From Deltaproteobacteria bacterium (GTDB taxonomy: Bacteria; Desulfobacterota; DSM-4660; Desulfatiglandales; HGW-15): a stretch of 22,441 nt of DNA. Both the position numbers and the translations under genes were made by a program. This document shows, piece after piece, positions 15,007 through 22,005 of the stretch. How positions within the stretch are numbered: position 1 is the first letter of the stretch; every line of letters begins with the position of its first letter. The notes beneath the pieces are model-generated. The model searched no databases. It was not told where the DNA came from and saw only the letters and a program-made list of their open reading frames with translations. The DNA lies in assembly GCA_021737245.1 (NCBI GenBank), contig JAIPEI010000006.1, forward strand, positions 1 to 22,441. Direction: 5' to 3'.

Positions 15007-15753
15007 TTACGGCCGGCCGGCAAAGGATCTTTTTCTCACCCATCCGCCCAGGAAAAGGAGCCCCGCACCCAGCAGGACAAAGGTGCCGGGCTCGGGGGTC
15101 GTTGTGACCAGGTTGCCTCCTCCGCTCGGGGCGATCCATCCGCTGTAGTCGTTGTCTGCCCCGATTCCCTGAACGTGTGCGGCGGTCGCAAACGGGCCGT
15201 TTCCACCGCCGGGCGCGCTGAGCTCATTGAAGGACGCAGCCGTGATGCCGTCCCCGGTGATTTGGAAAAGGGCTTGCGTCTGGGCGCCGAAGCGCCCGTC
15301 ATAGGAGCTTTCTTCCAAGTTGCTGTTCTTGGCGAAATGAAAAAGGATGTCGTAGATCCCGTCGCCGTCGGCCTTGTAGTCGTCTTGCCCCAGCTCGATT
15401 CCCTCCAGTGTGTGATCCGCGAACAGCGTGGTGATGTCCTGCTTGTTCGCATTAAGGGCCTGGACCAGATCAATCTGGAGGAGCTCGGCGCTCGATTCGA
15501 AGTTGAAGTACCATTCCGTGATGAACTCTCCAGCCGTGAGATTGAAGTTGTCCAGGGTGAGAAGCACCGACCCGGGACTGTGGTCTTCGAACACCGCTCT
15601 GACCCACGGGGGGTCTCCCTCGGGAGGCGTTGCGCCGCTGAACTCGTGATCGAGCTCAAAGGAGAGGGTGGCCGACTCCGCACCCGGCGCCATTGCCAGG
15701 GCGAAAAAGGTGCAGAGGGCGATCTGCAGGAGTTTTCGTCTCGTGCGCTTCAT
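15007..15753 (-). CDS. PEP-CTERM sorting-domain protein 3
   Basis: Predicted 248-residue exported protein. The N-terminal signal (basic MKRTRRK, hydrophobic core, cleavage near GAESA at about residue 28) precedes a beta-rich domain with alternating hydrophobic residues and a DYKADGDGIYDI acidic segment (about residues 124-135) that could bind calcium. The C-terminal sorting signal is TTTPEP (217-222), then a hydrophobic GTFVLLGAGLLFLGGWV stretch and the basic end RKRSFAGRP. The ATG has GAGGAGG upstream. A near-consensus sigma-54 promoter lies 47 nt ahead of the start codon and a terminator follows the gene, so it is a single-gene unit. Its function beyond surface location is unknown. Confidence 0.92.
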   Translation of the reverse strand: MKRTRRKLLQIALCTFFALAMAPGAESATLSFELDHEFSGATPPEGDPPWVRAVFEDHSPGSVLLTLDNFNLTAGEFITEWYFNFESSAELLQIDLVQALNANKQDITTLFADHTLEGIELGQDDYKADGDGIYDILFHFAKNSNLEESSYDGRFGAQTQALFQITGDGITAASFNELSAPGGGNGPFATAAHVQGIGADNDYSGWIAPSGGGNLVTTTPEPGTFVLLGAGLLFLGGWVRKRSFAGRP

Positions 15754-15810
15754 AGATGGACCTCCTCAAGAGGAGCAGGCTCGATTTCTGCTGCTGACAT
15801 GCTGATTCTT

Positions 15811-15826
15811 TGCGAAAACCGTGCCG
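15811..15826 (-). promoter_or_regulatory. Near-consensus sigma-54 promoter for PEP-CTERM gene 3
   Basis: Read on the minus strand the site is CGGCACGGTTTTCGCA. It keeps GG-N10-GC and GGCACG, with two deviations from TGGCACG-N4-TTGCA. Predicted start near 15800, leaving a 47-nt leader. The mismatches make it weaker evidence than the exact sites elsewhere, but position and orientation fit. Confidence 0.58.
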
Positions 15827-16055
15827 GTTTCAGGCAAGAAAAAAAGAATAGCAATATCGAAGGGATGAAAAACAAGCAAAAAGGCCGCAGAGCTCCTGTG
15901 TAATTTTTTGCTCATGGGTGTGTAAGTTTGTGCATGATTTGACTACGCGCGCTCCTCCCGGCGATTGCCTGCATTTGTGATGAAAGGGACAGCATTTCGC
16001 TCAAAGGTTCAATGAAAAACCGCACATGAGAGTTGGTGATTCCAAGGGCGCCCAT

Positions 16056-16071
16056 TGGCACGGAACTGGCA
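16056..16071 (+). promoter_or_regulatory. Near-consensus sigma-54 promoter for the acyltransferase gene
   Basis: TGGCACGGAACTGGCA has a perfect -24 box and GG-N10-GC spacing, with one deviation in the -12 box (TGGC instead of TTGC). Predicted start near 16082, giving a leader of about 166 nt before ATG 16248. Confidence 0.6.
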
Positions 16072-16247
16072 AAATCGTACGGGTGGGCATCCCTCGCGGC
16101 CCTGCAGTGCTCATGCTTCGTATAAACGTCCGGGTGCACCCACTGCGGCATCCGGTGCGGCACGGACGGACAAAGGCCGATCCGCCCTGGACGCTCTTGA
16201 GAGTCGTTGCATTGAATAAGGACCACACAAGGATACCTCACTGAACC

Positions 16248-17102
16248 ATGGGCACCGGGAGAGAAGGAACGACGTTGTCCTATGGACGCTTTCGGTTCGT
16301 CCGTGCGGAGACGGACGAGCTCAAGGAAAAGATCTACCGCCTCAGGTATGAAGTGTACGTAGAGGAGTTTGGTTTCGAGAAGCCGGAGGATCACCCGGGT
16401 AATCTGGAGACGGATGCATACGAATCCTGCGCCATCCACTTCGCCGCCCTGGATCCGAACGACGAGGTGGTGGGCACCATCCGCCTGATCCTGCACTCGG
16501 AAAAGGGGTTCCCCATCGAAGAGGCCGTGGAAATCCGCTTCCCCGGCGAAAAGCCGCCTCCCGAAAAGATCGCGGAGATCTCCAGGCTGGCTGTGAGCCA
16601 CAAGTATCGTCGAAGGCACGGGGACGGTCAGTTCGGCGTCGAGTCCTACCTGAGGGCGTCTGAAGGGGGTGAGATTCCGGACGAGGGCCGGGTGCCCAGG
16701 AAGTACCGAAAGCGGAGAACGCCGGAGATCGTCATGGGCCTGTACCAGATCATGTACCACGAGAGCAAGCGGCTGGGCCTGACCCACTGGTACATGATCA
16801 CCGAAGACAAGGTTTACAGGCTCTTCAAGCGTTTCGGGTTCGTGTTCCACCCCATCGGGGAGCCCGTGTACTACCACGGGGTGCGCAGACCCTACCTCGG
16901 CGTGATCTCGGAAATGGAAAGCGCGTTGATACGCGAAAATCCCGTCCTGATGAAGCTGGTGTTGCGGGGGCTGGAAAAGGAGTACCAACCCGTCTTCAGC
17001 CTGCAGGACCAGCTGAGGATGATGGCCTCGTTTCCGCATTTCGCCCGAAAAGGCCTTCGCTTCTGGAAGGGACGCCTGGTGGATGCCAGGCGCCGGGACT
17101 AG
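16248..17102 (+). CDS. PEP-CTERM/exosortase system-associated acyltransferase (LuxI/GNAT-like)
   Basis: Predicted 284-residue cytoplasmic acyltransferase of the exosortase-associated family, distantly related to acyl-homoserine-lactone synthases and N-acyl amino acid synthases. The N-terminal motif IYRLRYEVYVEEFGFE (29-44) matches the LuxI-type substrate region. VVGTIRLI (74-81) and EISRLAVSHKYRRR (110-123) form the acyl-carrier binding core, and a second conserved block is HWYMITEDKVYRLFKRFGF (180-198). Family members probably transfer a fatty acyl chain to an amine; the product is unknown. ATG 16248 has a distant Shine-Dalgarno (AAGGA, 14 nt away). The in-frame TTG at 16275, with AAGGAA five bases upstream, is an equally good start and would give 275 residues. 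Its stop shares CTAG with the convergent ATPase gene. A sigma-54-like promoter lies upstream. Confidence 0.9.
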   Translation: MGTGREGTTLSYGRFRFVRAETDELKEKIYRLRYEVYVEEFGFEKPEDHPGNLETDAYESCAIHFAALDPNDEVVGTIRLILHSEKGFPIEEAVEIRFPGEKPPPEKIAEISRLAVSHKYRRRHGDGQFGVESYLRASEGGEIPDEGRVPRKYRKRRTPEIVMGLYQIMYHESKRLGLTHWYMITEDKVYRLFKRFGFVFHPIGEPVYYHGVRRPYLGVISEMESALIRENPVLMKLVLRGLEKEYQPVFSLQDQLRMMASFPHFARKGLRFWKGRLVDARRRD

Positions 17103-18811
17103 CGGCTCATCTCCACCTGCAAGACGTTCGCGTATGTGAACCCCGGCTTTTCCGCCAGCTCGGCGGCATATGCCTCGGCCTCTTTTTCGCCTTGAAAATT
17201 CCCGATGGTGATCCGGTAGAGCATCCCTTTTTCAGGGGAGTAGAATGGGACGATGAACGCTTCGTATCCCGCGTCCAGGAGCGCCCTGAAGGCGTCCTGC
17301 GCGCTCCGGTTGGGCATATAGGAGGCGACGTGCACCGTGTAGATCCTCTCCTTCGGAGAAGCGGAGAGAGAGGGGAACACGATGACCTGCCCGACCTCGA
17401 TCCTGTGGATATCCCTCAGATCGGGGTTGGCCTTCTGGATCCGTTCGAAGATGTCGCCGTCCGCGCGGCCGTACACATCCATGGCCAGCTTGGTCAGGTA
17501 GTCTCCCGGCTTGACCGTCACCCTCTCGGCCCCGTCCGTCACACCGCCGGGGGTCTCGTGTTGCTTTTTCACCTGCAGGTCCCATGAAGGATCCTCGGCC
17601 CGCGCGTCCCCTGCCGCGAACGGGGGAAGGCCGGGGCCCTCGGGTGCGACCGACCCGGTCCTGTCAACTGTGCCGGGCGTGGGGATCACCGCCGGCTCGG
17701 CCTTTGGCTCCGGTTTGGACGGCGCAGCCCCGGCCGTTCGGCTCGGGCCCTCCATCTTGAAGTTTTCCTTCAGCCACGGAGGCACCGGGATGGCCTCCGC
17801 CCAATTGCGGTCGCGGGTGTCGAGGATCTCGAAAACCGTGATCCCTGAAAAGTGGATCAATGCCGCCAGCAGGACGGCTGCAGCGAAGGCCCACCCGAAC
17901 CCTTTACGAAGTCTCGGCGTGCGCTCCGCCCTTTCCCCCGCCTTCGGTGCCGGCTTCGGGACGATCTCGACCTCCGGCTCGGCCGCAGCCGCATCTTCCT
18001 CACCCGCGTGCATGTCCCGGTAGGACTCCTCGATCATCTCCCGGGAGATCTTCGAGCTGCCTCGGGAGTATCCGAGGAGAAGAGCATTGTCGGCGAGGAT
18101 GTTGAGGGTTCTGGGGATGCCCCCCGTATGGGCGTAGAGGGCCTGGATCGCCTGCTTGGAGAAGATCCTCTCGGGGGCGCGGGAGCCGGCCACCTGAAGG
18201 CGGTTCATGATGTAGCGCCCGGTCTCCTCCCGGTTCAGCGGGTTGAGATGAAAGCGGCTGGCGATCCGCTGGTACAGGGCCCGGCACTCCGGATCCTTCA
18301 ATCGGTCGATCAGCTCGGGCTGCCCGACCAGGAAGATGTTGATCAGCTTCTCTTCGGACGACTCCAGGTTGGAGAGTAGCCGAATCTCTTCCATCAGGTC
18401 GAGCGAGAGGGTTTGGGCTTCGTCGATGATCAGGATGAACGCACGCTGATGCTGCTGCGCCTTCTTGAGATAGTCTTCGAACTCGAACAGGAAATCGGAT
18501 TTCGATCTGAAGTGGACCCTCCGCTTGAAGGTGGACGAGGCGAGGTAATCGATGAACTCGCCGGGCGAGAGCAGGGGGTTGGAGAAGTGAATGCACTCGA
18601 CGTCGGTGCTCAGGTTTTTCAGCAGGGCCTGAATGATGGTGGTCTTTCCGGTTCCCACATCCCCGGTCAGCATGATGAACCCTTTGCGCTCCACCACGCC
18701 GTACTTCAAAAGGGCGAACGCCTCCTTGTGCCCCTCACTGAGATAGAGGAAGCGATGGGAGGGCGTGAGTGCGAAGGGGTTTTCCTTGAGCTTGAAGAAT
18801 GCTTCATACAT
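17099..18811 (-). CDS. ExeA-like AAA ATPase with TM, LysM and SPOR domains (XrtA-locus ATPase)
   Basis: Predicted 570-residue inner-membrane ATPase of the general-secretion ExeA/GspA type, as found in PEP-CTERM loci. The start MYEAFFKLKENPF is the family signature. Walker A is GDVGTGKTT (50-58) and Walker B FILIIDEAQ (125-133); the AAA domain runs to about residue 270. One TM segment spans about 304-322. The periplasmic part has a Pro/Ala linker, a LysM domain (about 430-481, VKPGDYLTKLAMDVYG) and a C-terminal SPOR domain (about 490-566), both peptidoglycan-binding types. It may couple ATP use to opening the cell wall for polysaccharide or protein export. I chose ATG 18811 over a GTG three codons upstream because it gives the canonical N-terminus. 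It is last in a small ORF-PilZ-ATPase operon. The stop overlaps the convergent acyltransferase stop. Confidence 0.92.
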   Translation of the reverse strand: MYEAFFKLKENPFALTPSHRFLYLSEGHKEAFALLKYGVVERKGFIMLTGDVGTGKTTIIQALLKNLSTDVECIHFSNPLLSPGEFIDYLASSTFKRRVHFRSKSDFLFEFEDYLKKAQQHQRAFILIIDEAQTLSLDLMEEIRLLSNLESSEEKLINIFLVGQPELIDRLKDPECRALYQRIASRFHLNPLNREETGRYIMNRLQVAGSRAPERIFSKQAIQALYAHTGGIPRTLNILADNALLLGYSRGSSKISREMIEESYRDMHAGEEDAAAAEPEVEIVPKPAPKAGERAERTPRLRKGFGWAFAAAVLLAALIHFSGITVFEILDTRDRNWAEAIPVPPWLKENFKMEGPSRTAGAAPSKPEPKAEPAVIPTPGTVDRTGSVAPEGPGLPPFAAGDARAEDPSWDLQVKKQHETPGGVTDGAERVTVKPGDYLTKLAMDVYGRADGDIFERIQKANPDLRDIHRIEVGQVIVFPSLSASPKERIYTVHVASYMPNRSAQDAFRALLDAGYEAFIVPFYSPEKGMLYRITIGNFQGEKEAEAYAAELAEKPGFTYANVLQVEMSR

Positions 18812-18874
18812 GGGCTTCACCAGGCGGGGGGCGCCCCGGTTCGTGTCGGCGGATTCGTGGATGCTCTGGGCGCG

Positions 18875-19339
18875 TCACCGGCCCTGTGCTCCGAGAGCGC
18901 TCCGGAAGGGGCCGGGCGCCGCCCCCGGGCTCGCCGGGAAGTCCTTGCTCATGTCGCGAAGCATGCGCCTGTCCCGGCCGATATGGGTTCTGATCATCTC
19001 CGTGATGATGGCATGCCTCGCCTCGGGGGTGGCCAGGATCTGCATCCCGTAAACGTATCTCCTGTGCCCCGCCCTGCGGGCGTACACCACCTTCGCCTTG
19101 AACTCCAGAATCCGGTCCCTGAGGCCGGCCATCAGCAGCAGGACCTTCGGGGTTTCAACGGATCGGAAGGTCTCCACACGGATGCCGCTCCTGCTCAGGT
19201 TGGTCGCCCATCCGTGCCCTTCGCTGATCTCCACCCCGTCTTCGTCCAGGCAGACGTATCCCACAAAGTTGGCGGTGTCGACGCGCGGCGCGCTCCTCCT
19301 GTCCGTCGCATCGGTGTGGGGGGGCGTTGTCTCCAGCAT
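18875..19339 (-). CDS. PilZ-domain protein
   Basis: Predicted 154-residue cytoplasmic protein with a PilZ domain, the common c-di-GMP receptor fold. The binding signature is present: RRSAPR (14-19) supplies the RxxxR arginines and NLSRSGI (47-53) supplies the [D/N]xSxxG motif. The region to about residue 112 has the expected beta-barrel pattern (VVYARRAGHRRYVYGMQI), with a helical, Arg-rich tail and a disordered end. c-di-GMP binding is therefore likely but inferred. The ATG has GGAGG upstream. It sits 63 nt before the ExeA-like ATPase gene and 51 nt after a small ORF in the same direction. This suggests one operon and a c-di-GMP input into export or surface assembly. Confidence 0.88.
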   Translation of the reverse strand: MLETTPPHTDATDRRSAPRVDTANFVGYVCLDEDGVEISEGHGWATNLSRSGIRVETFRSVETPKVLLLMAGLRDRILEFKAKVVYARRAGHRRYVYGMQILATPEARHAIITEMIRTHIGRDRRMLRDMSKDFPASPGAAPGPFRSALGAQGR

Positions 19340-19390
19340 GTTCCTCCACGAACCGTCCGAACGACGGTCCTCATGAAGTGCGTCCTTTGT

Positions 19391-19648
19391 TCATGGATTC
19401 CCGGTCCTGCGGGAGGTCTGACCCAAACGGGACGGCAATGGCTCCTCACGGGTGCTGCTGCACGCGCAGGCCACGACCAGTGCATAGCGCAGGACCCTTC
19501 TCATCCAGGAAAACACCGTGATTTCATATACCTTGCAGTAAAAAACCGTCGTGCCGTGCCTGTATCCTCTTTCCATGAACCGGCAGTAGACGTGAAGCGG
19601 GTTCATGCGGTGCTGAATAGCGAAGATGCACGGGATGACGTCTCGCAC
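19391..19648 (-). CDS. Small protein of unknown function, first in PilZ-ATPase operon
   Basis: Candidate 85-residue protein starting at a GTG (19646-19648). The start is supported by a perfect Shine-Dalgarno AAGGAGG (19657-19663) with an 8-nt spacer and by an exact sigma-54 promoter whose predicted start is at about 19665, two bases before that ribosome site. The product has a conserved-looking core, NPLHVYCRFMERGYRHG then YCKVYEITVFSW, which I vaguely recall from short uncharacterised proteobacterial proteins but cannot name. The C-terminal 30 residues (after ACACSS) look low in conservation. No signal peptide or clear membrane segment is seen, apart from a weak hydrophobic LRYALVVACAC. The open frame extends upstream to 19852 but that part would be untranscribed from this promoter. 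It is followed by PilZ at 51 nt. Confidence 0.57.
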   Translation of the reverse strand: MRDVIPCIFAIQHRMNPLHVYCRFMERGYRHGTTVFYCKVYEITVFSWMRRVLRYALVVACACSSTREEPLPSRLGQTSRRTGNP

Positions 19649-19675
19649 TCGGGCTACCTCCTTATCGGCTTGTCG

Positions 19676-19691
19676 AGCAAACACCATGCCA
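19676..19691 (-). promoter_or_regulatory. Sigma-54 (-24/-12) promoter, exact consensus, for small ORF-PilZ-ATPase operon
   Basis: Read on the minus strand the site is TGGCATGGTGTTTGCT, which fits TGGCAYG-N4-TTGCW with GG-N10-GC spacing. Predicted start at about 19665, immediately before the Shine-Dalgarno of the small ORF, so the leader would be only about 17 nt. Confidence 0.82.
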
Positions 19692-20089
19692 AGAACGATG
19701 CAGGCGGTGGAGGCAAAAAATTCCAATAATATGAGGTAGCTAAAGGTGGTTGGGCCGGCATGGAGAACCGGTCGACCCATGTAACCGCATACCACATCTC
19801 GTAGTCGCTCTACATACCGGTGATGGTCGACCTTACCCAGGGGTGCGCACACATCTGTTTACACAGAAAGTGCAAAGCGGTTCCCTGGTGCTCCTGGATG
19901 AACAACGCCGTCATGTAAATAGCATGGAAAATGTAGCAGTCTATTACACGCTTCAAGGTATTTTCCTGCTCCAATGGGGCTGATCCTGATCAAAATCCGA
20001 TAGATGCTTTTTGAAGATCCCGATTCTAAGACGTTAATATCAAAAAACAAAAGACGAATGCCACGATTTGGCTGTCATTGTTGTCTTCT

Positions 20090-20105
20090 CGGTACAGCTT
20101 TTGCT
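20090..20105 (+). promoter_or_regulatory. Probable sigma-54 promoter for PEP-CTERM gene 4
   Basis: CGGTACAGCTTTTGCT keeps the invariant GG-N10-GC and an exact -12 box TTGCT; the -24 box deviates (CGGTACA against TGGCACG). Predicted start near 20116, about 81 nt before the start codon. Confidence 0.58.
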
Positions 20106-20196
20106 ATATATCGTGACCGTACAACGCGTCGGTCATTGGATCCCGCAGGGGCGCAGCCTCGAGCCGGGCATGACTCACACGAATCAAAAGGGAGGG

Positions 20197-20778
20197 ATGA
20201 CATTGAAAAAGTTATTGTTTTTAACGGTCTGCGCGATTTGGTTGGTGTTCGCCGCCTCGGCGGGCGCCGTGACGATCACATTCGACGAGTTTCCGGCTCT
20301 GACTCCGATCGACGACGAGTATGCATCGTACGGCGTTCTTTTCGACAGGGCGACCTACGACTTGCCATTGATCAGCGGGGACGGTGCAATGTCGGACGAG
20401 CCGGTTCTCAGGCCGGGCGGCGGTCCTTTTGTGTTTGCCGGTGATTTCTGGATTGAGTTCATCACCCCTGTGCTCGAAGTTCAAATGAATACGGGTTTCT
20501 GGGATACCATCGGCACGGCACGAATCGACCTGTACGATATCAGCGATTCTCTCATCCTGAACACGACCAACGGGGTGACAGGTGAGGAGTGGTTCGTGTT
20601 CAACGGCCTGGGTCCCATCTCCAAGGTCTATTTCAACAGCGAAGGAGACCCCGCCGGAGGAGACATCGGCACCCTTGGATTTACCCCCACCCCCGAACCC
20701 GCCACCATGATTCTTCTGGGTGCGGGTCTGGTCGGTCTGGCCGGTTTGGGGAGAAGGAGATTTTTCAACAGATCTTGA
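20197..20778 (+). CDS. PEP-CTERM sorting-domain protein 4
   Basis: Predicted 193-residue exported protein. The signal peptide (MTLKKLLFLTVCAIWLVFAA, cleavage near SAGA at about residue 24) leads into a compact beta-rich domain with Asp/Glu clusters (TITFDEFPAL, IDDEYASYGVLFDR). This opening resembles that of many PEP-CTERM beta-sandwich proteins. The sorting signal is TPTPEP (163-168), a hydrophobic ATMILLGAGLVGLAGL, and GRRRFFNRS. Two starts compete: ATG 20197 abuts the Shine-Dalgarno GGGAGGG, whereas TTG 20203 is spaced 7 nt from GGAGG and gives the usual MKKLL opening; the products differ by two residues. A probable sigma-54 promoter precedes it and a terminator follows, so it is a single-gene unit. 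Confidence 0.9.
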   Translation: MTLKKLLFLTVCAIWLVFAASAGAVTITFDEFPALTPIDDEYASYGVLFDRATYDLPLISGDGAMSDEPVLRPGGGPFVFAGDFWIEFITPVLEVQMNTGFWDTIGTARIDLYDISDSLILNTTNGVTGEEWFVFNGLGPISKVYFNSEGDPAGGDIGTLGFTPTPEPATMILLGAGLVGLAGLGRRRFFNRS

Positions 20779-20793
20779 TCGCCGACAGCGCCG

Positions 20794-20840
20794 ACAGGGA
20801 CGTTCTTAAGTAATTCAATAACTGGGATCGTCCCTGTTTT
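20794..20840 (+). terminator. Terminator after PEP-CTERM gene 4
   Basis: ACAGGGACG (20794-20802) pairs with CGTCCCTGT (20829-20837) across a 26-nt loop, and the stem runs into TTTT. It begins 16 nt after the stop codon. The loop is larger than usual but the stem is perfect. Confidence 0.7.
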
Positions 20841-21047
20841 GCGTTCTCTCACGGATTGACCCGCCCCTGCGAACGCCCGGCCAAATGCTCCTTGCAATTT
20901 TCTGCGGAAAAGGTAAAGTATACCTCATTTGACCGATTCATGCAGGCTTCAATGCACTGAATTGGCCTGTTCGCCTTCAATTGGCATCGATATCACCTCA
21001 CTGCTGAGCTTGATGAGATCCCTGACGTGTGAAAGGTGAGGGTGGCC

Positions 21048-21974
21048 ATGATCCGATTGGTCGTCATGGACGGCGTTGACAGGGGAAAAACCTTCGAGTT
21101 CGAGGATGAAACCTCCTTTGTCGGCCGGTCGTTTAGAAACCACGTCATCCTCGAGGATGGGAGTGTGTCCAACCGGCACCTCAAGGTGTTTCGAATCGGT
21201 CGAAAGTGTTTTGTCGAGGACCTCAAGAGCACGAACGGCACCCACGTGAACGGCAAGAGGCTGGCCCCGGGCGAGGGCTTCGAAGTGGAAGAGGGTGACC
21301 TGATCCGCCTGGGCAGGACCGTGATGCGCATCGAGGCGCTTCCCGCACAGAGCGCCGTCGAGCGCGCGGCCGCCTCGGGGCGCGGGAAGGTTCAACGCAT
21401 GCCTCCCTCCGGTGCGGCCCATGCGGATCGGCGCCAGCGCTCGAATTACGGCGCCCGGCTGGTTTGTGATGTCTCGGCGCTCATGAAGCAGTCGCTCGGC
21501 CTGCACAGCTTCTGCAGGAAGGTGCTGGAATGCATCCTGGAAAACCTTCCCCGCATCGACACGGCCGTTGTCGTGTACCTCGATCCGCTGAAACGAAAGC
21601 TGAAAAACAAGACACTCATCTTGTACTCCAGGCCGGAGCTCGAGTATCACCGGGGAAGACTGGTCAGTGAAAAGATCATCGACCAGGTCCTGGAAAGAGG
21701 CAGGCCCGTCCGGGTGGTCAATGCGGCTTCTCAACATCACGGGGACCTCGATGACCGGCCGGGGAAGAACCTCATCCGCTCCATCCTGTGTATTCCCCTG
21801 GTCAGCAACTCCGTTCTCCGGGGGACCCTCTACGTTCACTCCACGAGCTATCCCTGCGGGTTTCGGGAGGAGGACTTCCTGATCCTGGACACCGTCGGTA
21901 CGCTGCTCGCTCTTGCTCTCGAGAACGCCTTGACCGACGGAGAGACAGGAAGAACGATTCCCCGGATCCGTTAG
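21048..21974 (+). CDS. FHA-GAF domain protein
   Basis: Predicted 308-residue cytoplasmic signalling protein. Residues about 1-95 are an FHA (phosphothreonine-binding) domain with the key residues: GRS (26-28), SVSNRH (39-44) and STNGTHVNG (61-69). A polar linker (about 100-135) is followed by a GAF-type sensory domain (about 140-295, including VVVYLDP and SILCIPLVSNSVLRGTLYVHS). Such FHA-GAF pairs usually precede a sigma-54 AAA+ domain or a cyclase, but here the protein ends after GAF, so an output partner is needed. ATG 21048 is preferred to the upstream GTG 21036 because it gives the standard FHA opening and has GAGGGTGG ahead of it. No sigma-54 motif was found upstream. The region 20841-21047 contains only a short dyad, AGGTAAAGTATACCT (20911-20925). 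Confidence 0.88.
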   Translation: MIRLVVMDGVDRGKTFEFEDETSFVGRSFRNHVILEDGSVSNRHLKVFRIGRKCFVEDLKSTNGTHVNGKRLAPGEGFEVEEGDLIRLGRTVMRIEALPAQSAVERAAASGRGKVQRMPPSGAAHADRRQRSNYGARLVCDVSALMKQSLGLHSFCRKVLECILENLPRIDTAVVVYLDPLKRKLKNKTLILYSRPELEYHRGRLVSEKIIDQVLERGRPVRVVNAASQHHGDLDDRPGKNLIRSILCIPLVSNSVLRGTLYVHSTSYPCGFREEDFLILDTVGTLLALALENALTDGETGRTIPRIR

Positions 21975-22005
21975 CCCCCGCCCAAGCCTTCCCTTCTTCC
22001 CCAGA

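Larger units (their letters stand above)
15754..16247. other. 494-base divergent intergenic region with two sigma-54-like promoters
   Basis: This gap separates PEP-CTERM gene 3 (leftward) from the acyltransferase gene (rightward). It carries one sigma-54-like site facing each gene (15811-15826 minus, 16056-16071 plus). The segment 15830-15930 is noticeably AT-rich for this genome, with A- and T-runs, which could favour DNA bending between an activator and promoters. The open frames here are short, lack ribosome sites and look like chance. No RNA gene was recognised. Confidence 0.6.
19649..20196. other. 548-base divergent intergenic region, less GC-rich
   Basis: This region separates the leftward small ORF-PilZ-ATPase operon from the rightward fourth PEP-CTERM gene. 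It contains a sigma-54 promoter for each (19676-19691 minus; 20090-20105 plus), two copies of the palindrome GGTCGACC (near 19770 and 19831), and CTGTTTACACAG (near 19855), a short dyad. Base composition is visibly richer in A/T from about 19850 to 20110 than in neighbouring genes. I see no convincing gene; short frames lack ribosome sites and recognisable content. Shared activator sites serving both promoters may lie here, but I could not define a repeated element with confidence. Confidence 0.55.

Noticed and set aside
15895..15911. TGTGTAATTTTTTGCT as a sigma-54 promoter
   Set aside because: The -12 box fits but the invariant GG of the -24 box is missing.
19649..19852. Upstream extension of the small 85-aa protein
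   Set aside because: The exact sigma-54 promoter inside the frame puts the transcript start at about 19665, so the upstream codons would not be in the mRNA, and no ribosome site precedes them.
19850..19880. Sequence around CTGTTTACACAGAAA as the end of an insertion sequence
   Set aside because: It is reminiscent of some transposon ends, but there is no transposase, no second inverted end and no target duplication.
21000..21020. TGGCATCGATATCACC-type site (from about 20983) as a sigma-54 promoter for the FHA-GAF gene
   Set aside because: The -24 box is good, but the -12 position has AC instead of the required GC.
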